Origin: Pempheris klunzingeri
Taxonomy: Eukaryota; Chordata; Actinopteri; Acropomatiformes; Pempheridae
Direction of reading: 5' to 3'
Assembly: GCF_042242105.1 (NCBI RefSeq)
Contig: NC_092019.1
Location: forward strand, 13,016,328-13,080,327
DNA: 64,000 nt
Within the stretch, counting starts at the first letter, position 1, and each line of letters opens with the position of its first letter. The position numbers and the translations under genes are program-made. Shown in pieces: positions 51,055 to 63,106 of the stretch. The notes under the pieces are model-generated. The model was given only the letters and a program-made list of their open reading frames with translations, ran no database searches and was not told where the DNA came from.

Positions 51055-54000
51055 TCACTGAAAATGTGACATGCATTTCTCTGTATCAGTATAAGCACGG
51101 CACGAAACATCGACCTCCATCTTGATTTCTTTCTCTGTGAGCTGATTATGTCTGGATGGCGACAAATCGCCATCAACGGCAGCAGGCTGTGGCTCTTTCT
51201 TAATGTCTTTCTTAATGTCCCCATTAAAAGCGGAGAGATCCATCCGATCCATTTGAAGCCGCTTCAATTCAGTATGTGTATCCGTCTCTCCAGGATAAGT
51301 TTTAGCAATCGCTTTGCTAATACCGTTTTTAAATTCTTGACTGTCAGTGGCATCAAATTTGTCCGGCTCACTTTTAACAGGAAGAAGAGGAATGTCGTTC
51401 AGAGCAGACGTAGAGGAGTTACACTTCTTGGACAAATCCAGAGGTGCTTCACAGTCCGGATCCTGTTTAATCTCAGTTACCAAATCCATGGGTGCCACTC
51501 CGGCAGCAGCATTCACTCCAAGGTTTTCGTGTGAGACAGTCAGGAGAGCTGCTTGAGGCTGGACCTGCATAGCTGGACCTGGCAGCGTCTGAGAGACGGC
51601 AGATGGGAGCGCAGGGCCAGTGGTTTGCGTTGGAGTGACGGGAAGAAAAAGGACAAGTTTAACACCTGGAGGGGGTCGTTTGTTGAGGGTTAGCTTCCAC
51701 ACTCCATCTGCTGGACTGGAGCCAGCAGACAAACCAGGGGGCGCCACAAGTCCCGGACTAGTTGAATCTGTTGGTTTCAACGAGACGGGTTCTGCATCAG
51801 GCTTTTTCCTCTCAGACGAGGAGGACTTCGAGGCCTGCCGTTTTTTAGGTGCAGTCTAAAATGAGAAACAAAACAAATGCGTCTCAGCCACTCAGTGAAT
51901 TATACAAAACACAAGTGGGACATGCAATGTAACAGGTGGTGATCGCTGTAACTTTCAACCAGTTAAATTCTCAACATAACGACACAGTGCCAACTGTTTT
52001 CCAACAGGAAACGTTTTGTAATTCTTTTGTTATTGGTGCTTAAAGGAAATTCCAAAATTTAAAAGTCCTCTTCCACTCAAAAATCTGTTTTGCTTATTGT
52101 TACTTCACTTCGATGTTTGACCGTCACCATGCAGAATGATGCACAGGCAGGAGGCTGTTTTCAGTTTCATCTACTGAGGGCCAAATAAGAGACGAGCACA
52201 TGCAAGCAGACTTTACTTGTTTGCGAGCCAATCATTGTCCAATGTGAAATGTACACAGAGTGGTCCTTTAAGTGAAGTAGGAGACGCTTTGTGTCCAGCA
52301 GTTAAACTTTTGGGAGGGAAAAAATTTGTTTACTTGCAGAGTCTGGACTTTTTTTTTTTTTTAAGAGTAATTTAGGAGACTTTAGCAGCAAAAGGTAATT
52401 TGACTGTTGTGGGAAAACCATCGACACGACTTTTCATTCCAAGCTGAGTGTTTTTATGTGTCTTATGAAACATCTCTGGCAGGAATCTTTAACAGTCAGA
52501 TGCCAAAAAAAACATTCTGTGATTGGCTTTTTTGACACAAAATCAAACCAACGGTAAACAAACACTGATAGTGTGAATTTAATTTCTTAATTTCCAGGAG
52601 CAAACTCTCAAATTCTGGATGTTGGAGTTTCACCTTAACTGCTAGATGACAATAATTAAGATGTTGTCAGCGACATGCAGTTTTTATGGATTACCTAACC
52701 CAAGAAAATTTCATATCTGTGCAATTTCATCATCACGTACAGTTGAATTATTTAAAGTTTTTTTTTTTTTTTTTATAATTAAGAAGTAGGACATCAATTC
52801 AAAAATGTTAACACGCCTTGAAGTTTGTGCCTCCAGTCGTCTAACTTCTTGCCTGTGCAGTGCTGTGCAGGTGCATGCGAGCATAGAGTTACATCACTCT
52901 TGGGTGTGGTTACAGGTACAATAAAGCACGCTGCAGCACACATCCCACCACACCCCTGATCCTCCATTTCACCCTTCAGAGGTGAAAAGCTTTCAACTGC
53001 AGGGGGCTATGAAAATCCTGTCAGACTGGTAGGAAGTTACTTTTAAATAAAGTGCTATACGATTTAAATTTAAAGGGCAGATCAAAATATTGGTCCTTTT
53101 AAACTCATACTGTGCGTCGCCATGACGCCCCACACTCACCGCAGGCTGGGGTGTTTGTCCACAGGTCTTAAGGTGGCTGTCATAATTCTGCTGGTAGGGA
53201 AAGCCCAGTCCACAGCTCTGACAAAGGCAGGGCGACTTGCCGGCATGACCGCCCATGTGGGACATTAACAGCAAGGCTGACCGGAACCCCTTTCCACAGT
53301 CAGCACATTTCAGCACCCTCTGGTGAGCCCCGGCATGTTTCTTCAGCTCTTCTGAAGTGTCAAATCTCTGCCCGCACTCCAAACATCTGATCTCATCCCC
53401 TTTGGGCTCCTGATTGCCCCAGCAGCCTGTGTCCTTTTTGTGCTGCTGGAAGTCCTCCTGACTGAGAAACTCGCGGAGACACGCCACGCAGTGAATGCGC
53501 TCAGGCTCACACTTGTGGTGGCGGTACAGCTTTGCCAGGCGGAAGTGGCAGCGGCACCGTATGCAGGTGTAAGGCAATAAACCAAGATGGGAGAAGCTGT
53601 GTTTCAGGAGAGCATTCTTCTTCGTAAATGTCTCTGTGCAGTCCGTGCACTTAAAATTTCGACGGCACATCCTCCTCTGGTGGCGAGCAAGGGATTTTGG
53701 AGAGGAGAAATTGCGACCACATACTTCACATATGATATTCATCATACAATCGTGTGACTGCACGTGATATTGACACTCCGTCAGGGAAGTGAACAAGCGT
53801 TTGCACAGGTCACACTCGTAAAACTCATTCTCAAAGTGAGTTCTTGAGAGGTGGTCTTTCAGATCTTCCTCTGACACAAAGACCCTCAGACAGATGCGGC
53901 ACAGCTGACGGTCCACCTTGGTCTGGGCGTGCGTGCGCAGGTGGATGCGGTAGCTGTAAATCTGACAGAAGCGCTTTCCACATTCGGCGCAGCAGTACGG

Positions 54001-55339
54001 GCGTGCTCCAGTGTGCAGGTTCATGTGGTCCTGGAGCTTGAATTTGGAGGGCAGCTGGAGATCACAGATGCTGCAGCAGTAGTCACCTGACTCTGTGGAG
54101 AGAGGATGGAGATCAATGGTGCCGACTGATATGAGTTAGATCATTACTGAAAATACACACTCAGCAGGCAGGAGTGATTAGACATGGACTGACCTTGTCA
54201 GCGTACATCTTCCATTTCTAAAATCCATACTTTTCCACAGACTTTTCGGTAGATTTTTTAAAACATATTTGACATCTGAGTACAAATAGTAAATGGTTTT
54301 AAAATCCAACTGTTAAAATGTTACATTCTGACTGCTGAGATGCCATTTGACGTGCTTTGTTCAACATCACAAGTTGCTGCCAAAACTAACGTACATAATA
54401 CGTTGCAAAAATTAGTAACTTACTAAAGTAAGTCAGTTTATTTTACATATTACTGTCACAGTAATATGTGTAGCATGATTTTCTACGCTATGGACTATTG
54501 TGTTGGTTACATTTAACTTCACTTCGGCGTCACTGTGTGTTCACTGCTCTGTACCTCCTCATCTCCTGAGTGCTGCCTCGTGACAGTAACACCTATGATG
54601 CTGATTAGACTTGAGGCAGGATGTGTTCTGGATGTTTCATCTGTTATGTGTAAACATGCTGGACCAGTTGTGTGTGTGAGTGAATGTGCAGGAAGGTGTT
54701 TGTGGGCTCAACTCAAAGTAAACTATAGTGCCCAATACACTGGAAATTAAACTACAGCAATTCAGCTAAAATGCTAGTGTTTTCAGACAGGCTGAAAACA
54801 AAACACTACTGCATGCTTACAAGAGTCATACCATTGTTTAGTCCTTCCTCGTCCACATAATCCTCTTCCTCATCAACCTCCTCTTCGTCGTACACATCTG
54901 AAACCTCACTGTCGTCGGAGTCATTCTCCTCACCCTTCAGTGATGCATCTCTCCCTCTATTGCCACCCTGTTTGGTTATTAGCGGCCGAAGCTCTGCAGT
55001 TTGTGGACCAGCAGGGCTTTTGATAGCTCGTCTGTCTTGAGGAACTTGTGCAGGATTTTGGGTTAAACAAGGTAACACAGAATCCACTGTGGTTGGTTGA
55101 TTATTTGACGTCTGTTTTTCTGCACCTGACTTTTTATCATGACCTGACTGCTGGCCTCCGACCCGCCGCCTTTGCTTGTGTGTTTTTGGACGTGAGGGGG
55201 GAGTGTGGCTGGGTGAGAGGGAGTCCTCAGAGGAAGTGGACCGTCGGGGTGCGTCTCTGTCCGACGTGTCCAGCGGCTGCAGGATGTCCGGAAATCCCAG
55301 CTCAGTTAGCTGGATGTCAATGGTGTATTCAATGGACAT
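51055..55339 (-). CDS. C2H2 zinc-finger protein with PLDLS motif, 753 aa
   Basis: Three coding exons: 54,832-55,339; 53,140-54,092; 51,055-51,855, in frame (2262 nt). The start MSIEYTIDIQL is chosen over an in-frame upstream ATG because GCAGCCATGT is a near-ideal Kozak context. The N-terminal 170 residues are Ser/Pro-rich and basic, ending in an acidic run (YDEEEVDEEEDYVDEEG). Eleven C2H2-type fingers follow at about residues 172-482. Several are unusual, ending in Cys or with a shortened spacing (HQRRMC, HHKC, HLKTC). The last exon encodes a 266-aa tail with PLDLS at about 625-629 (51,430-51,444), the core CtBP-binding motif, and four KxE/D sites (IKQD, VKSE, IKKE, IKME) matching the SUMO consensus. 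Together these suggest a transcriptional repressor; that is inference. The ortholog is not recognised. A donor AGAA|GTGAGT at 55,851 may end a noncoding first exon. Confidence 0.85.
51856..53139. other. Intron of the 753-aa zinc-finger gene
   Basis: 1.28 kb, starting GTGAGTGTGG and ending TCTCATTTTAG on the minus strand. Homopolymer T runs occur at 52,350-52,362 and 52,759-52,775. No other feature is seen. Confidence 0.7.
54093..54831. other. Intron of the 753-aa zinc-finger gene
   Basis: 0.74 kb between the acidic N-terminal exon and the finger exon. Nothing distinctive is seen. Confidence 0.7.
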
Positions 55340-55987
55340 GGCTGCTGGCTGAGGAGTCAGCACGAGACACAAAGGGCAGGTGTTCAATGGGCATCTGACA
55401 TTCAGATTAGCACAAAGAGTTATGGACTAAAGTTTAAGACAGTAAATGTATGTTTGTTGATAATTAAATTAACAATAAGAGATAGTATTGCCAGAAATGT
55501 CTGTTTTGCCTTACCTGTCGACCGACTACATCTGTAGATATTCCTCTCAGCCTTAGTTTTCTCCTTTCTTTTGTTACCTATAGCGCTCAGCAAACACCTT
55601 TTCCATAGAAAGTAATTCGTGACACACCTGAACGCACCGTGGGTCACCCCGTTCACCTGGCAGGAGGAGCTGATGATAACAAAGCGTGGCTCCACAACAA
55701 TTAGACCACAAGCTTTACCCTCGACTTTAGCCTCTTATCTCAGAGCAAATTAGAGGCGTATTTTGTACCAGAAAGAAAACAAAGAATTTGCCTAAAAGAC
55801 GTGGTAAATGGCGCGAAAACAATTAGCCAAACAGCTAGCTACAAACTCACTTCTGCCGATGATGGTGAAGAGGAGCAGGCACAGAGGAAAACAGATGAAG
55901 CATCAGAGGCAGAGCGCACCCCTGTGAGCGCTCTAGCACGCCTAGTGTCCTGGAGCGGTATTACATGACAAACCAGCAGCACAGTAC
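55340..55987. promoter_or_regulatory. 5' region of the 753-aa zinc-finger gene
   Basis: A likely noncoding exon ends at the donor AGAA|GTGAGT (55,851, minus strand), and a possible acceptor TGACTCCTCAG precedes the start codon. Transcription probably starts near 55.9 kb. No TATA box is evident. Confidence 0.45.
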
Positions 55988-56105
55988 CCAGTGCTGGAGG
56001 TGTTCAGATCCTTTACTCAAGTAAAAGTACTCAGACCACTATGTAAAAATGCTCTGTTACAAGTGAAATACCTGCATTGATTTTTTATTTGAGTAAAAGT
56101 TTGTA

Positions 56106-56370
56106 AACTCTCGACCCAGTGGAGGTGGTGGGAGAGAGGAGGATGATGGCAAAGCTATCATCCATGAGACCGAACGACTCCCACCCCATGAAGGACACAC
56201 TGAGGGCACTGGAGAGCTCCTTCAGCGACAGACTCCTCCACCCTCAGTGTGTGAGGGAGCGATATCACAGGTTCTTCCTTCTGCCAGCTGACTGTACAAC
56301 CAGCACTGCTCCTAGTAGACCACACTGTACCAAAACTGACAATAACGGCTCTATAATGCACACCAACTGT

Positions 56371-56427
<57 letters not shown>

Positions 56428-56640
56428 ATCAGAACAACCTCCCTCTGTGCAAAACATGTATTTATATTTTCATCTCACTTCACCATGTCTAATACTTTCT
56501 AATATCTCCCCCTTCTTTTTTATATTCCCCCTATGTATATGTATATTGTACTTCCTGTGTCTTAACTGTACATATTCTTTATTATATCTCTTCCTGTCTG
56601 CTGTGACGTTGTAAACTGTAGTCACTAATTATATACAAAT
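56106..56640 (+). mobile_element. LINE 3' end (reverse-transcriptase C-terminal fragment plus 3' UTR)
   Basis: The plus strand encodes MRPNDSHPMKDTLRALESSF followed by SDRLLHPQCVRERYHRFFLLPA. The pattern N(D)SHP-x-SSFSDRLL-P-R-R-FLP-A is what I know from the C-terminus of teleost non-LTR retrotransposon open frames. A 3' UTR with a long AT tract follows. The rest of the LINE is missing, as in a 5'-truncated insertion. Confidence 0.6.
56375..56421. repeat. (AT)n microsatellite
   Basis: About 23 uninterrupted AT units inside the LINE fragment. Confidence 0.95.
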
Positions 56641-57065
56641 TACAGCGATTTTTGTAATCAGTGTATTGTATTGTAATCACGTAATATTTATGTATATAGG
56701 TCCAATTCATCACTCAAGACACTTTCCATAAAAGAGCAGGTCTAATCAAGGATAAAACTGAAATTGTCAAAAGTAAAAGTATTCACTGTATTAAATGTTG
56801 TATTACTGGATTATTATTACTGATCATTATTACTGCAGTTTGTCAATGTAAAGCAAATTCTAATTACTTTAGCTACTGTATATAACTGATCTAAATGCAT
56901 CATACTTACTCAATAAACATAAGTACAGCATTTAGGTTAACGTATTTATCTATAAAGTACCTATAGCTGTAAATTGAATATAGTTTAGTAAAAAGAACAT
57001 GTTATTCTGATTCCAAGGAAATCTGAAGTACTCAAGTAACTTAAAAATGCAGTACTACCTATAGC

Positions 57066-58605
57066 AACAACGAGGCACTTAGTTTCACAGAACATTAAGC
57101 TATAAGAAAAAAAAAAAGAAAGCAGTTTGGATTTTGGTTATCATTTAGTAGACCCCTTTTTCTTAAAAGGAAATTGAAAAGCCGGGAACGCATAAATCTC
57201 ATTACTTTAACCCACTTGGACTCCACATAAAAAAAACTATTTGCATGACAATTACATATACAAGTATTGCATCCAAATATGAAAACTAGAACAGAGACAC
57301 ACAACAGCAGCATGTCCCAAACTATAAAGAAAGGACACACCAATATCAGCATGCTGGGATAAAAAGTAAAGGTACATCAGCAAAATCAGAGCTTCTCACT
57401 GAATCAATTTAAACTCCAGCTGGGCTTGTGAACAACCTAGCAACAACTAAACCTTTAATGATGCTGTTGCTAGGCAGAAAAAAGGTGAATCTTGGTATTA
57501 AACAACTAAATACGGCAACATTAATTTAACCATTGATACCCAGCATCTTTCCCATTGTGGGAAAACATACCATGATAAAAAGACCATATTTCAGGCTGTG
57601 TTCTTTCACTTGAAGCAAGAACAAAGACAAAAAGGCAAGTTATTTCTTCAGCAGCCTCCCTTGGGATAGCATGTTTTATTACATTTTTTGCAGTGTCCAG
57701 ACACATTGCAGTAGGGAGAGAAACAATCCAATCAGTGAATAACACATGATATACACAGTTCCTTATGGGACTCTAAGGCATTAAAGAGCCATGAGTTCCA
57801 TTTAAGAAATGTCTAAGACATGAAATATTTTTTCTAATAGGTGGAAAAATAAAAAGGGAGTAAATTTCAATGTAAGACAAATCAGGATTAAAGTGGATCA
57901 TTTCTGCCCACGTGTGAAACACTCCACATTGAATCTGGAGCACAAATACATTTTCAGCAGAGCTTAATCATGTTATTTTAAATTCTTCTTCAATGAGACT
58001 TAATTTAGAAAGGAACATAATCAAAATATTAAGTGTAAAAAATGCAAAAATATGAACCAGAAGCTGTACATTACACATTTCCTTTGACAGACTGTCTAAA
58101 CATTCAAACATAGTATCTCTACTAGGCATCTAATTTGCTTCAAAATATGTACTTATCCAATCTGTTTGAAAAAAACATGAGGAAAAAAAAAAACAAACAT
58201 AAAAAACATTTTTTACCACAAAGTGAGTTTAACAACTAAAGACACAAAGTAATAAATTCACACCACACGCATTTCACACTTTAAAAAAAAACTGAAACAA
58301 ATCATTTAAAAAGGTTAATCAAAACAGTTTTTACAAATAAAATATGTTTTGTGACAATGGGTAAAATACGGATTTAACGACATTTGGTTAGTTAATTTAG
58401 GAGATGTGTCTGCTTGTCCAGAATTTCAACAGCCTGTGATCAAAACTCAACTTTAAATCCAAACCTTGCTAAAACGTCATTCTCAAAACCGTTCGAAACT
58501 CATCTGAGACCATCATCTAGAGCATCAGATCTCCAGTTTTAAAAGAAAAAAGGACAATTCCTGACTAAAATCTCTAAAACCAAGCACTTTCTGCCCACGT
58601 CTCAA
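57066..58605. other. Intergenic region and probable 3' UTR of the 416-aa zinc-finger gene
   Basis: AT-rich sequence. A minus-strand AATAAA at 57,675-57,680 could end the upstream gene's transcript. No coding exon is seen. Confidence 0.5.
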
Positions 58606-60775
58606 TTATCTCTTAGCACTTGGGTTTTCAGGCTTTTCCTCCGGGTGGCTCTTCTCGTGAGCCTTCAGGGTGCGCTCACGGCCGAAGCTCTTCCCACAGG
58701 TTGGACAGGCGAAGCGGCCCACAGCGTGAGCCCGGGACATGTGGGCGTCCAGCTGCTCAGGACGGGCAAAGCTCTCTTCACATTCTTCACAGGGATGGGC
58801 TTTCCGCGGGCTGTGTTTCTCCTTCTTGTGAGCGCGTAGCTGAATCAAACCGGGGAATGTGAGGTCACATTCAGGACAGGGATGCTGGCGGGGTGGAGCA
58901 GGCTCTACTTTAGGTTTCTTCTCCTTTCCTGCAGCTTGACTGTCATCCTCAGGACTCTTCTTATCCTCCGTTTCTGATTTTGCTGCTGCTTTAGAAGGAC
59001 GGCCGCGCTTCGCTCCGGCTGCTTTTCCCTTTTCCTCCGCTGCTGGTGGCGCTGCCGACTCTGATGTGCTGCTGGCCTTCACTGCTTCCTCTGATGCCTC
59101 TGCCTCGTCCTTCTTTTTCCGCTTTCCCTTTTTCTCAGCGCTTGCTGGTTCTTCAGTTTTGGAAGGCCGCCCCCGTTTCTTAACGGATGAAGCACTCCCG
59201 TTGCATTGCTGGCCTTCAGGATACTTCTCCTGGTGTGCTGCCAGCTCCGACTCCGTTTCAAAGCCCTGACCACACTTCTTACAGCGGTGGGTTTTTGTGG
59301 CGTCCTCCGGTTGTTCTGCGGTCTCTACGTCTGGGCGGGGATGCTGCGCCAGGCGATGAGTACGCAGCAGCCCAGCACTCCTGAAGGTTTCATTGCAATC
59401 CTTACATACCAACTGTTTCTCTGGACACACCTGTCTTCTGTGGGCTGTGAGCTGCGAAGGACAGGAGTAAAACGGGGACATTCAATATAAAGTGGAATAC
59501 ACTTAATATTCTTTTTGGTATTCTTCAGGTCGTTTTGCTTTAATACTGCTAGTGGCAATAACTTTCAAACAATTTTCTAGAAAATACTTCTTCTTATTAT
59601 ACTCACTTCAGAGAAAGTTTTAAAGCTCTCTTTGCAGTGAACACATTTGAAAGGCTTGTCATCCTTGCTGTGTGTCGGCTGGTGCTGCGTCAGTTCCTCA
59701 GATGACAGAAATGTGCGGTCACACACGTAGCACGTGAACAATGTGTTACCCTGCGAAGAAATAACGAAGGAGGGGCAAAGTTAAAACAATTCAAGACCAA
59801 GAAGAGTACTTGTGAAATGTTAGACGGCAACTTTATTAGATTCACTTTGTTCCCCAAGGACAAATAAAGTGCAGAAGTTCATCCTGGATTATTAAAAACT
59901 AATCACTGCAATAATGTATTAAATGTGTATGCTGTACATAGAGTGTGCAGTCTTGACTATTCTCAAGCAACATCTAGCTCAATGTTTGCTTCATAAAATA
60001 TCAATCTCACCTTCACAGAATAACTTACTCTAACACAAACTATAACAAGTGAATGCATTTAAGCCCTTTGTGACCATCTTCTTTTTCTTGCATTGCAACG
60101 GCATTAACTTCACAACAATATCAAGGATAAGGCAACGCAAAATCTCAGACTGTACTTATAACCTAGTAAGGGCAACTATGATAAAGTAATGGTTGCTTAA
60201 CACATAAGAAACCTCTTTCATTGCCTATGCGAGTACATTTAAGCACTGAAAAGTAGAAAGGGAAGAAAATAACAGGCACTGCAACAAGATCAAACACCTC
60301 ATTGTCAGCACGTAGGAAAACCCATCATAAACACCTATTAAAAGATCTATAAGTTTAATGTAAGGGCAAATATGGCCACACAATTTTCACTACTCACTTA
60401 ACAGACATTGTGAAGCTTACCTGCTGAAGCTGTTGCTTGTACTCTTCCCGGTGGCTCTTCTTCATATGCCTTTCCTTGGCTTTGGCACTGCAGAACGTGA
60501 TGAAGCACTGGAAACACTGCAGGTTTTCATGCTGGTCTGGGGGGGACAGGAGGAGATTAGAGAGATCAGGCAAAGACAAAGTTAATCTTTCACCACACAG
60601 AGATAAAGTTGCAAAGCCTGTTACACTTACAGGGCTGAACAGAGGATGCAGGAGGTCCATTCAGAGTGATGGGCTTGTATGGCTCTGCTGGCTTTTCAGG
60701 GGGAACTTCTGGAGGTGGATCAGGTAGCCCCCGTCCCATCACTATCTCTTCTATGTTCAAAATCTCCGAGTCCAT
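58606..60775 (-). CDS. C2H2 zinc-finger protein with two AT-hook motifs, 416 aa
   Basis: Four coding exons: 60,631-60,775; 60,421-60,536; 59,607-59,750; 58,606-59,451, in frame (1251 nt). N-terminus MDSEILNIEEIVMGRGLPDP is followed by a Pro-rich segment. Fingers or finger-like units: LQCFQCFITF, FTCYVCDRTF, FKCVHCKESF (split by an intron, closing HRRQVC), LVCKDCNETF, HRCKKCGQGF, then after a 120-residue charged linker HPCPECDLTF, HPCEECEESF and FACPTCGKSF. The linker is Lys/Glu/Ala-rich and carries KKRGRPSK (about 226-233) and AKRGRPSK (about 282-289), both with the GRP core of AT-hooks that bind the minor groove of AT-rich DNA. The combination suggests a chromatin-associated DNA-binding protein; the ortholog is not recognised. 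The neighbouring zinc-finger genes share no linker or exon pattern with it, so it is not a recent tandem duplicate. Confidence 0.85.
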
Positions 60776-61650
60776 CCTGGTATATTGGGTGGTCTCAACA
60801 GGCACTCACAACTAATATCTCTGGATTCAATTAAAGCACAAAGCAGAAAGAAAGACAACAGGAAAGCGGGTTATTCATTACATTGGAGAAAGCAAACAGC
60901 TGTTTGTTTAATAGCGGGAACACAACAATGTTGTAATCCCACACATGTCGTCGGGAATCAGTTATGTTCAACAGATGAAAACATATATAACATTTTAGGT
61001 AACTGAAAAACTATTTTTTTCAAAGAAACCACAGCGTGTGTGTTTACACTATCCAGTTTCCCCGCATGAATCACTCAAGTTCCTGCTAATTTTGGCTAAC
61101 GTTGCGTTACTGACTTTAAGGCCGCTAGCTAAGCTAACTAGCTCCATGCAAACCTACGAGCGCGTAGCCATTAATTAGCTGATTAAAAATACATTAACTG
61201 GTCTGGCTGGTAAACTGGGGCGGTTGCAGAGAAGCTAAGTGCTTTAGTTTAAAGTCTGTGCACGACGCTAACGCTAATCATTAAGGACCAGGCTATCGAG
61301 CGGGCTAACGCTAGCTAGCTTGCTACTAGTTAGCGCTAACAACACTGACTGCCATTCAAAGCGGATCGAAAGACTTTTCACACACCAAGTTTTAACAAAT
61401 TGTTCGGCTCTAGCAAACATCTGCTATGCAGCAATATGATGTGCGCCAATACCTATACCTGAAGCAAACTATTTAAGTAACACAGATATAACAGAGTGAA
61501 CGTTTGCGTTTACCTTTAGCCGCTCTTTGAATGTAGTTTGACTGAGAGAGTTGACCCTAGAGAAGTACAACGGGTAGATCGGACACTTCCTGGTGTACGG
61601 TTGTGTTAGCCGATGCTACAACTAAGATGGCTGCCGGGGACTCTTCAACA
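60776..61650. promoter_or_regulatory. 5' UTR intron and promoter of the 416-aa zinc-finger gene
   Basis: On the minus strand, a donor TAAAG|GTAAAC at 61,514 and an acceptor TTGAATCCAG at about 60,821 frame a 5' UTR intron. Upstream are an ETS core (minus CCAGGAAGTG, around 61,585-61,592) and a YY1-like AAGATGGCTGCC on the plus strand at 61,624-61,635. The intron has many GCTAA/TTAGC words (61,095-61,340). No TATA box. Confidence 0.5.
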
Positions 61651-63106
61651 CTATGTTGTTATTGATCACGTTCAGACAAACCATTCAAATATCAAGTATA
61701 GATCTGGCAAGAATTTCCGTCACTGATACAGAGCAGAGTTTTGCATTGCAGAGAGCGCAGGAAGAAATATAAACCTTTCATGGAAACCAGGCACATGATT
61801 TCAACACCATACTTGGTTTTTGTTTCAAAACGATGTCGCACTTGTTAATATACTGTTTCAGCTAATAAAAGCTGCAAAAACACACAACAGGACGGCTATA
61901 TAATTATGGACATTGATTTGAACTATCCTGCTTTTCTATTCAGCCGGAATCTATGGCTGATCTCTGTCACGTGACCCAAAACAACTTAATGAAAAGTACT
62001 TTACGTTTTCATTCGCTGGTAATAGTTATTGTTTTGTTTACCTCCCTCTCTCTCACTTTTATCTATTAAATCTTCGATTGCATGTTTACCTGCACACGAA
62101 CAGGCCCCTCATACAGTCTGTTTGTACAATCCTATGTTGGCTCATATATATAATCATATATCATCCATATTGGAGTATGAATATGTACTCAGTTTACTCA
62201 GTCAGGTAGTTTCAGTATTTGATTGGTCATATGTGGCCATAGAGTCTATGTCTTTCACCTTCCATTTCCCTGTGGGGAAATGACAAGTTAAAATTTCTGT
62301 TGTCAAAAAGGTGGATCGGGAAAACTTCAGATTCAGGATCTGCTTCATTAGACCAGCATGTGTACACAGGCAATGAATTTAAGTTGTTTTTGCTGTACAG
62401 AACAATTTACAGGATAGAAATAGACATACAGCTAAAACTAACAGCAACGCTGAATAAAAACTGTAGAAAAAAGTAGAAGAAAAAGTGTGTATACAAATAG
62501 ATGTATAAAAATGGTGTACAGTGCTCTATAGCACCTACCAGAGGAGAGAAGTTTGAGTGTGTCCACGGTGTGATGGATCTGTGGTTAGATTTAATTTGCC
62601 AGTAGTCTTAAAAGGAAAAAAAAAAAATCAACAATTTGTGTATTGTTTCCATTTGTCTTTAATTTCTTTCTGAAATTCAAATAAATAATGTTAAAATTCA
62701 TAAAGTCATGAACATAGTCATCATACAATGCAAATGAGAACAGGCTAAAATGAATAGTAAAAAACATTATGCAATACTGTAATGTAAAAATGATATTTTT
62801 GTGCTTCTTTTGCGGCACAAAAGTATGGCTATGAGTATTTTTTCCTTCTGAAGGCAAATTCATTTTTACACTTTACGCTCAATGACATCATAAGCCACAT
62901 CACAAAGCATTTGTTTGTTCTTTAACTGCAGCACAATAATCCTACAAAACAATGACACTGCCAACGAAAGGCATCATGGAAAAGTTGTAAGGACAGGAGA
63001 TCATTCCATTTTTTGATTACCTGGGTTTACATACACAAAAAGCACAGTTATATTCTAACCAGACAGCAAAATGTTGAAAAATAAATGGTTAAATCTGTAG
63101 TGGATA
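61651..63106. other. Intergenic region
   Basis: It contains the palindrome GTCACGTGAC at 61,966-61,975, an E-box of the USF/TFE type. It also covers the presumed 3' UTR of the piggyBac-derived gene. No coding exon is seen. Confidence 0.5.

Larger units (their letters stand above)
55988..57065. mobile_element. Teleost non-autonomous repeat split by a LINE fragment
   Basis: The left part (about 55,988-56,105) reads CAGTGCTGGAGGTGTTCAG, TCCTTTACTCAAGTAAAAGT and CTCTGTTACAAGTGAAATAC. The right part (about 56,740-57,065) resumes with AAAAGTAAAAGTATTCACTG and ends AAAAATGCAGTACTACC. These are the two halves of a familiar percomorph repeat, interrupted by foreign sequence. Boundaries are approximate. 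Confidence 0.6.

Noticed and set aside
58620-59490. Plus-strand frames opposite the 416-aa zinc-finger exon
   Set aside because: Antisense shadows of a coding exon, without splice or start context.
47171-60775. The three zinc-finger genes as a recent tandem-duplicated cluster
   Set aside because: Finger number, linkers, intron positions and non-finger domains all differ, so they are neighbours of independent origin.
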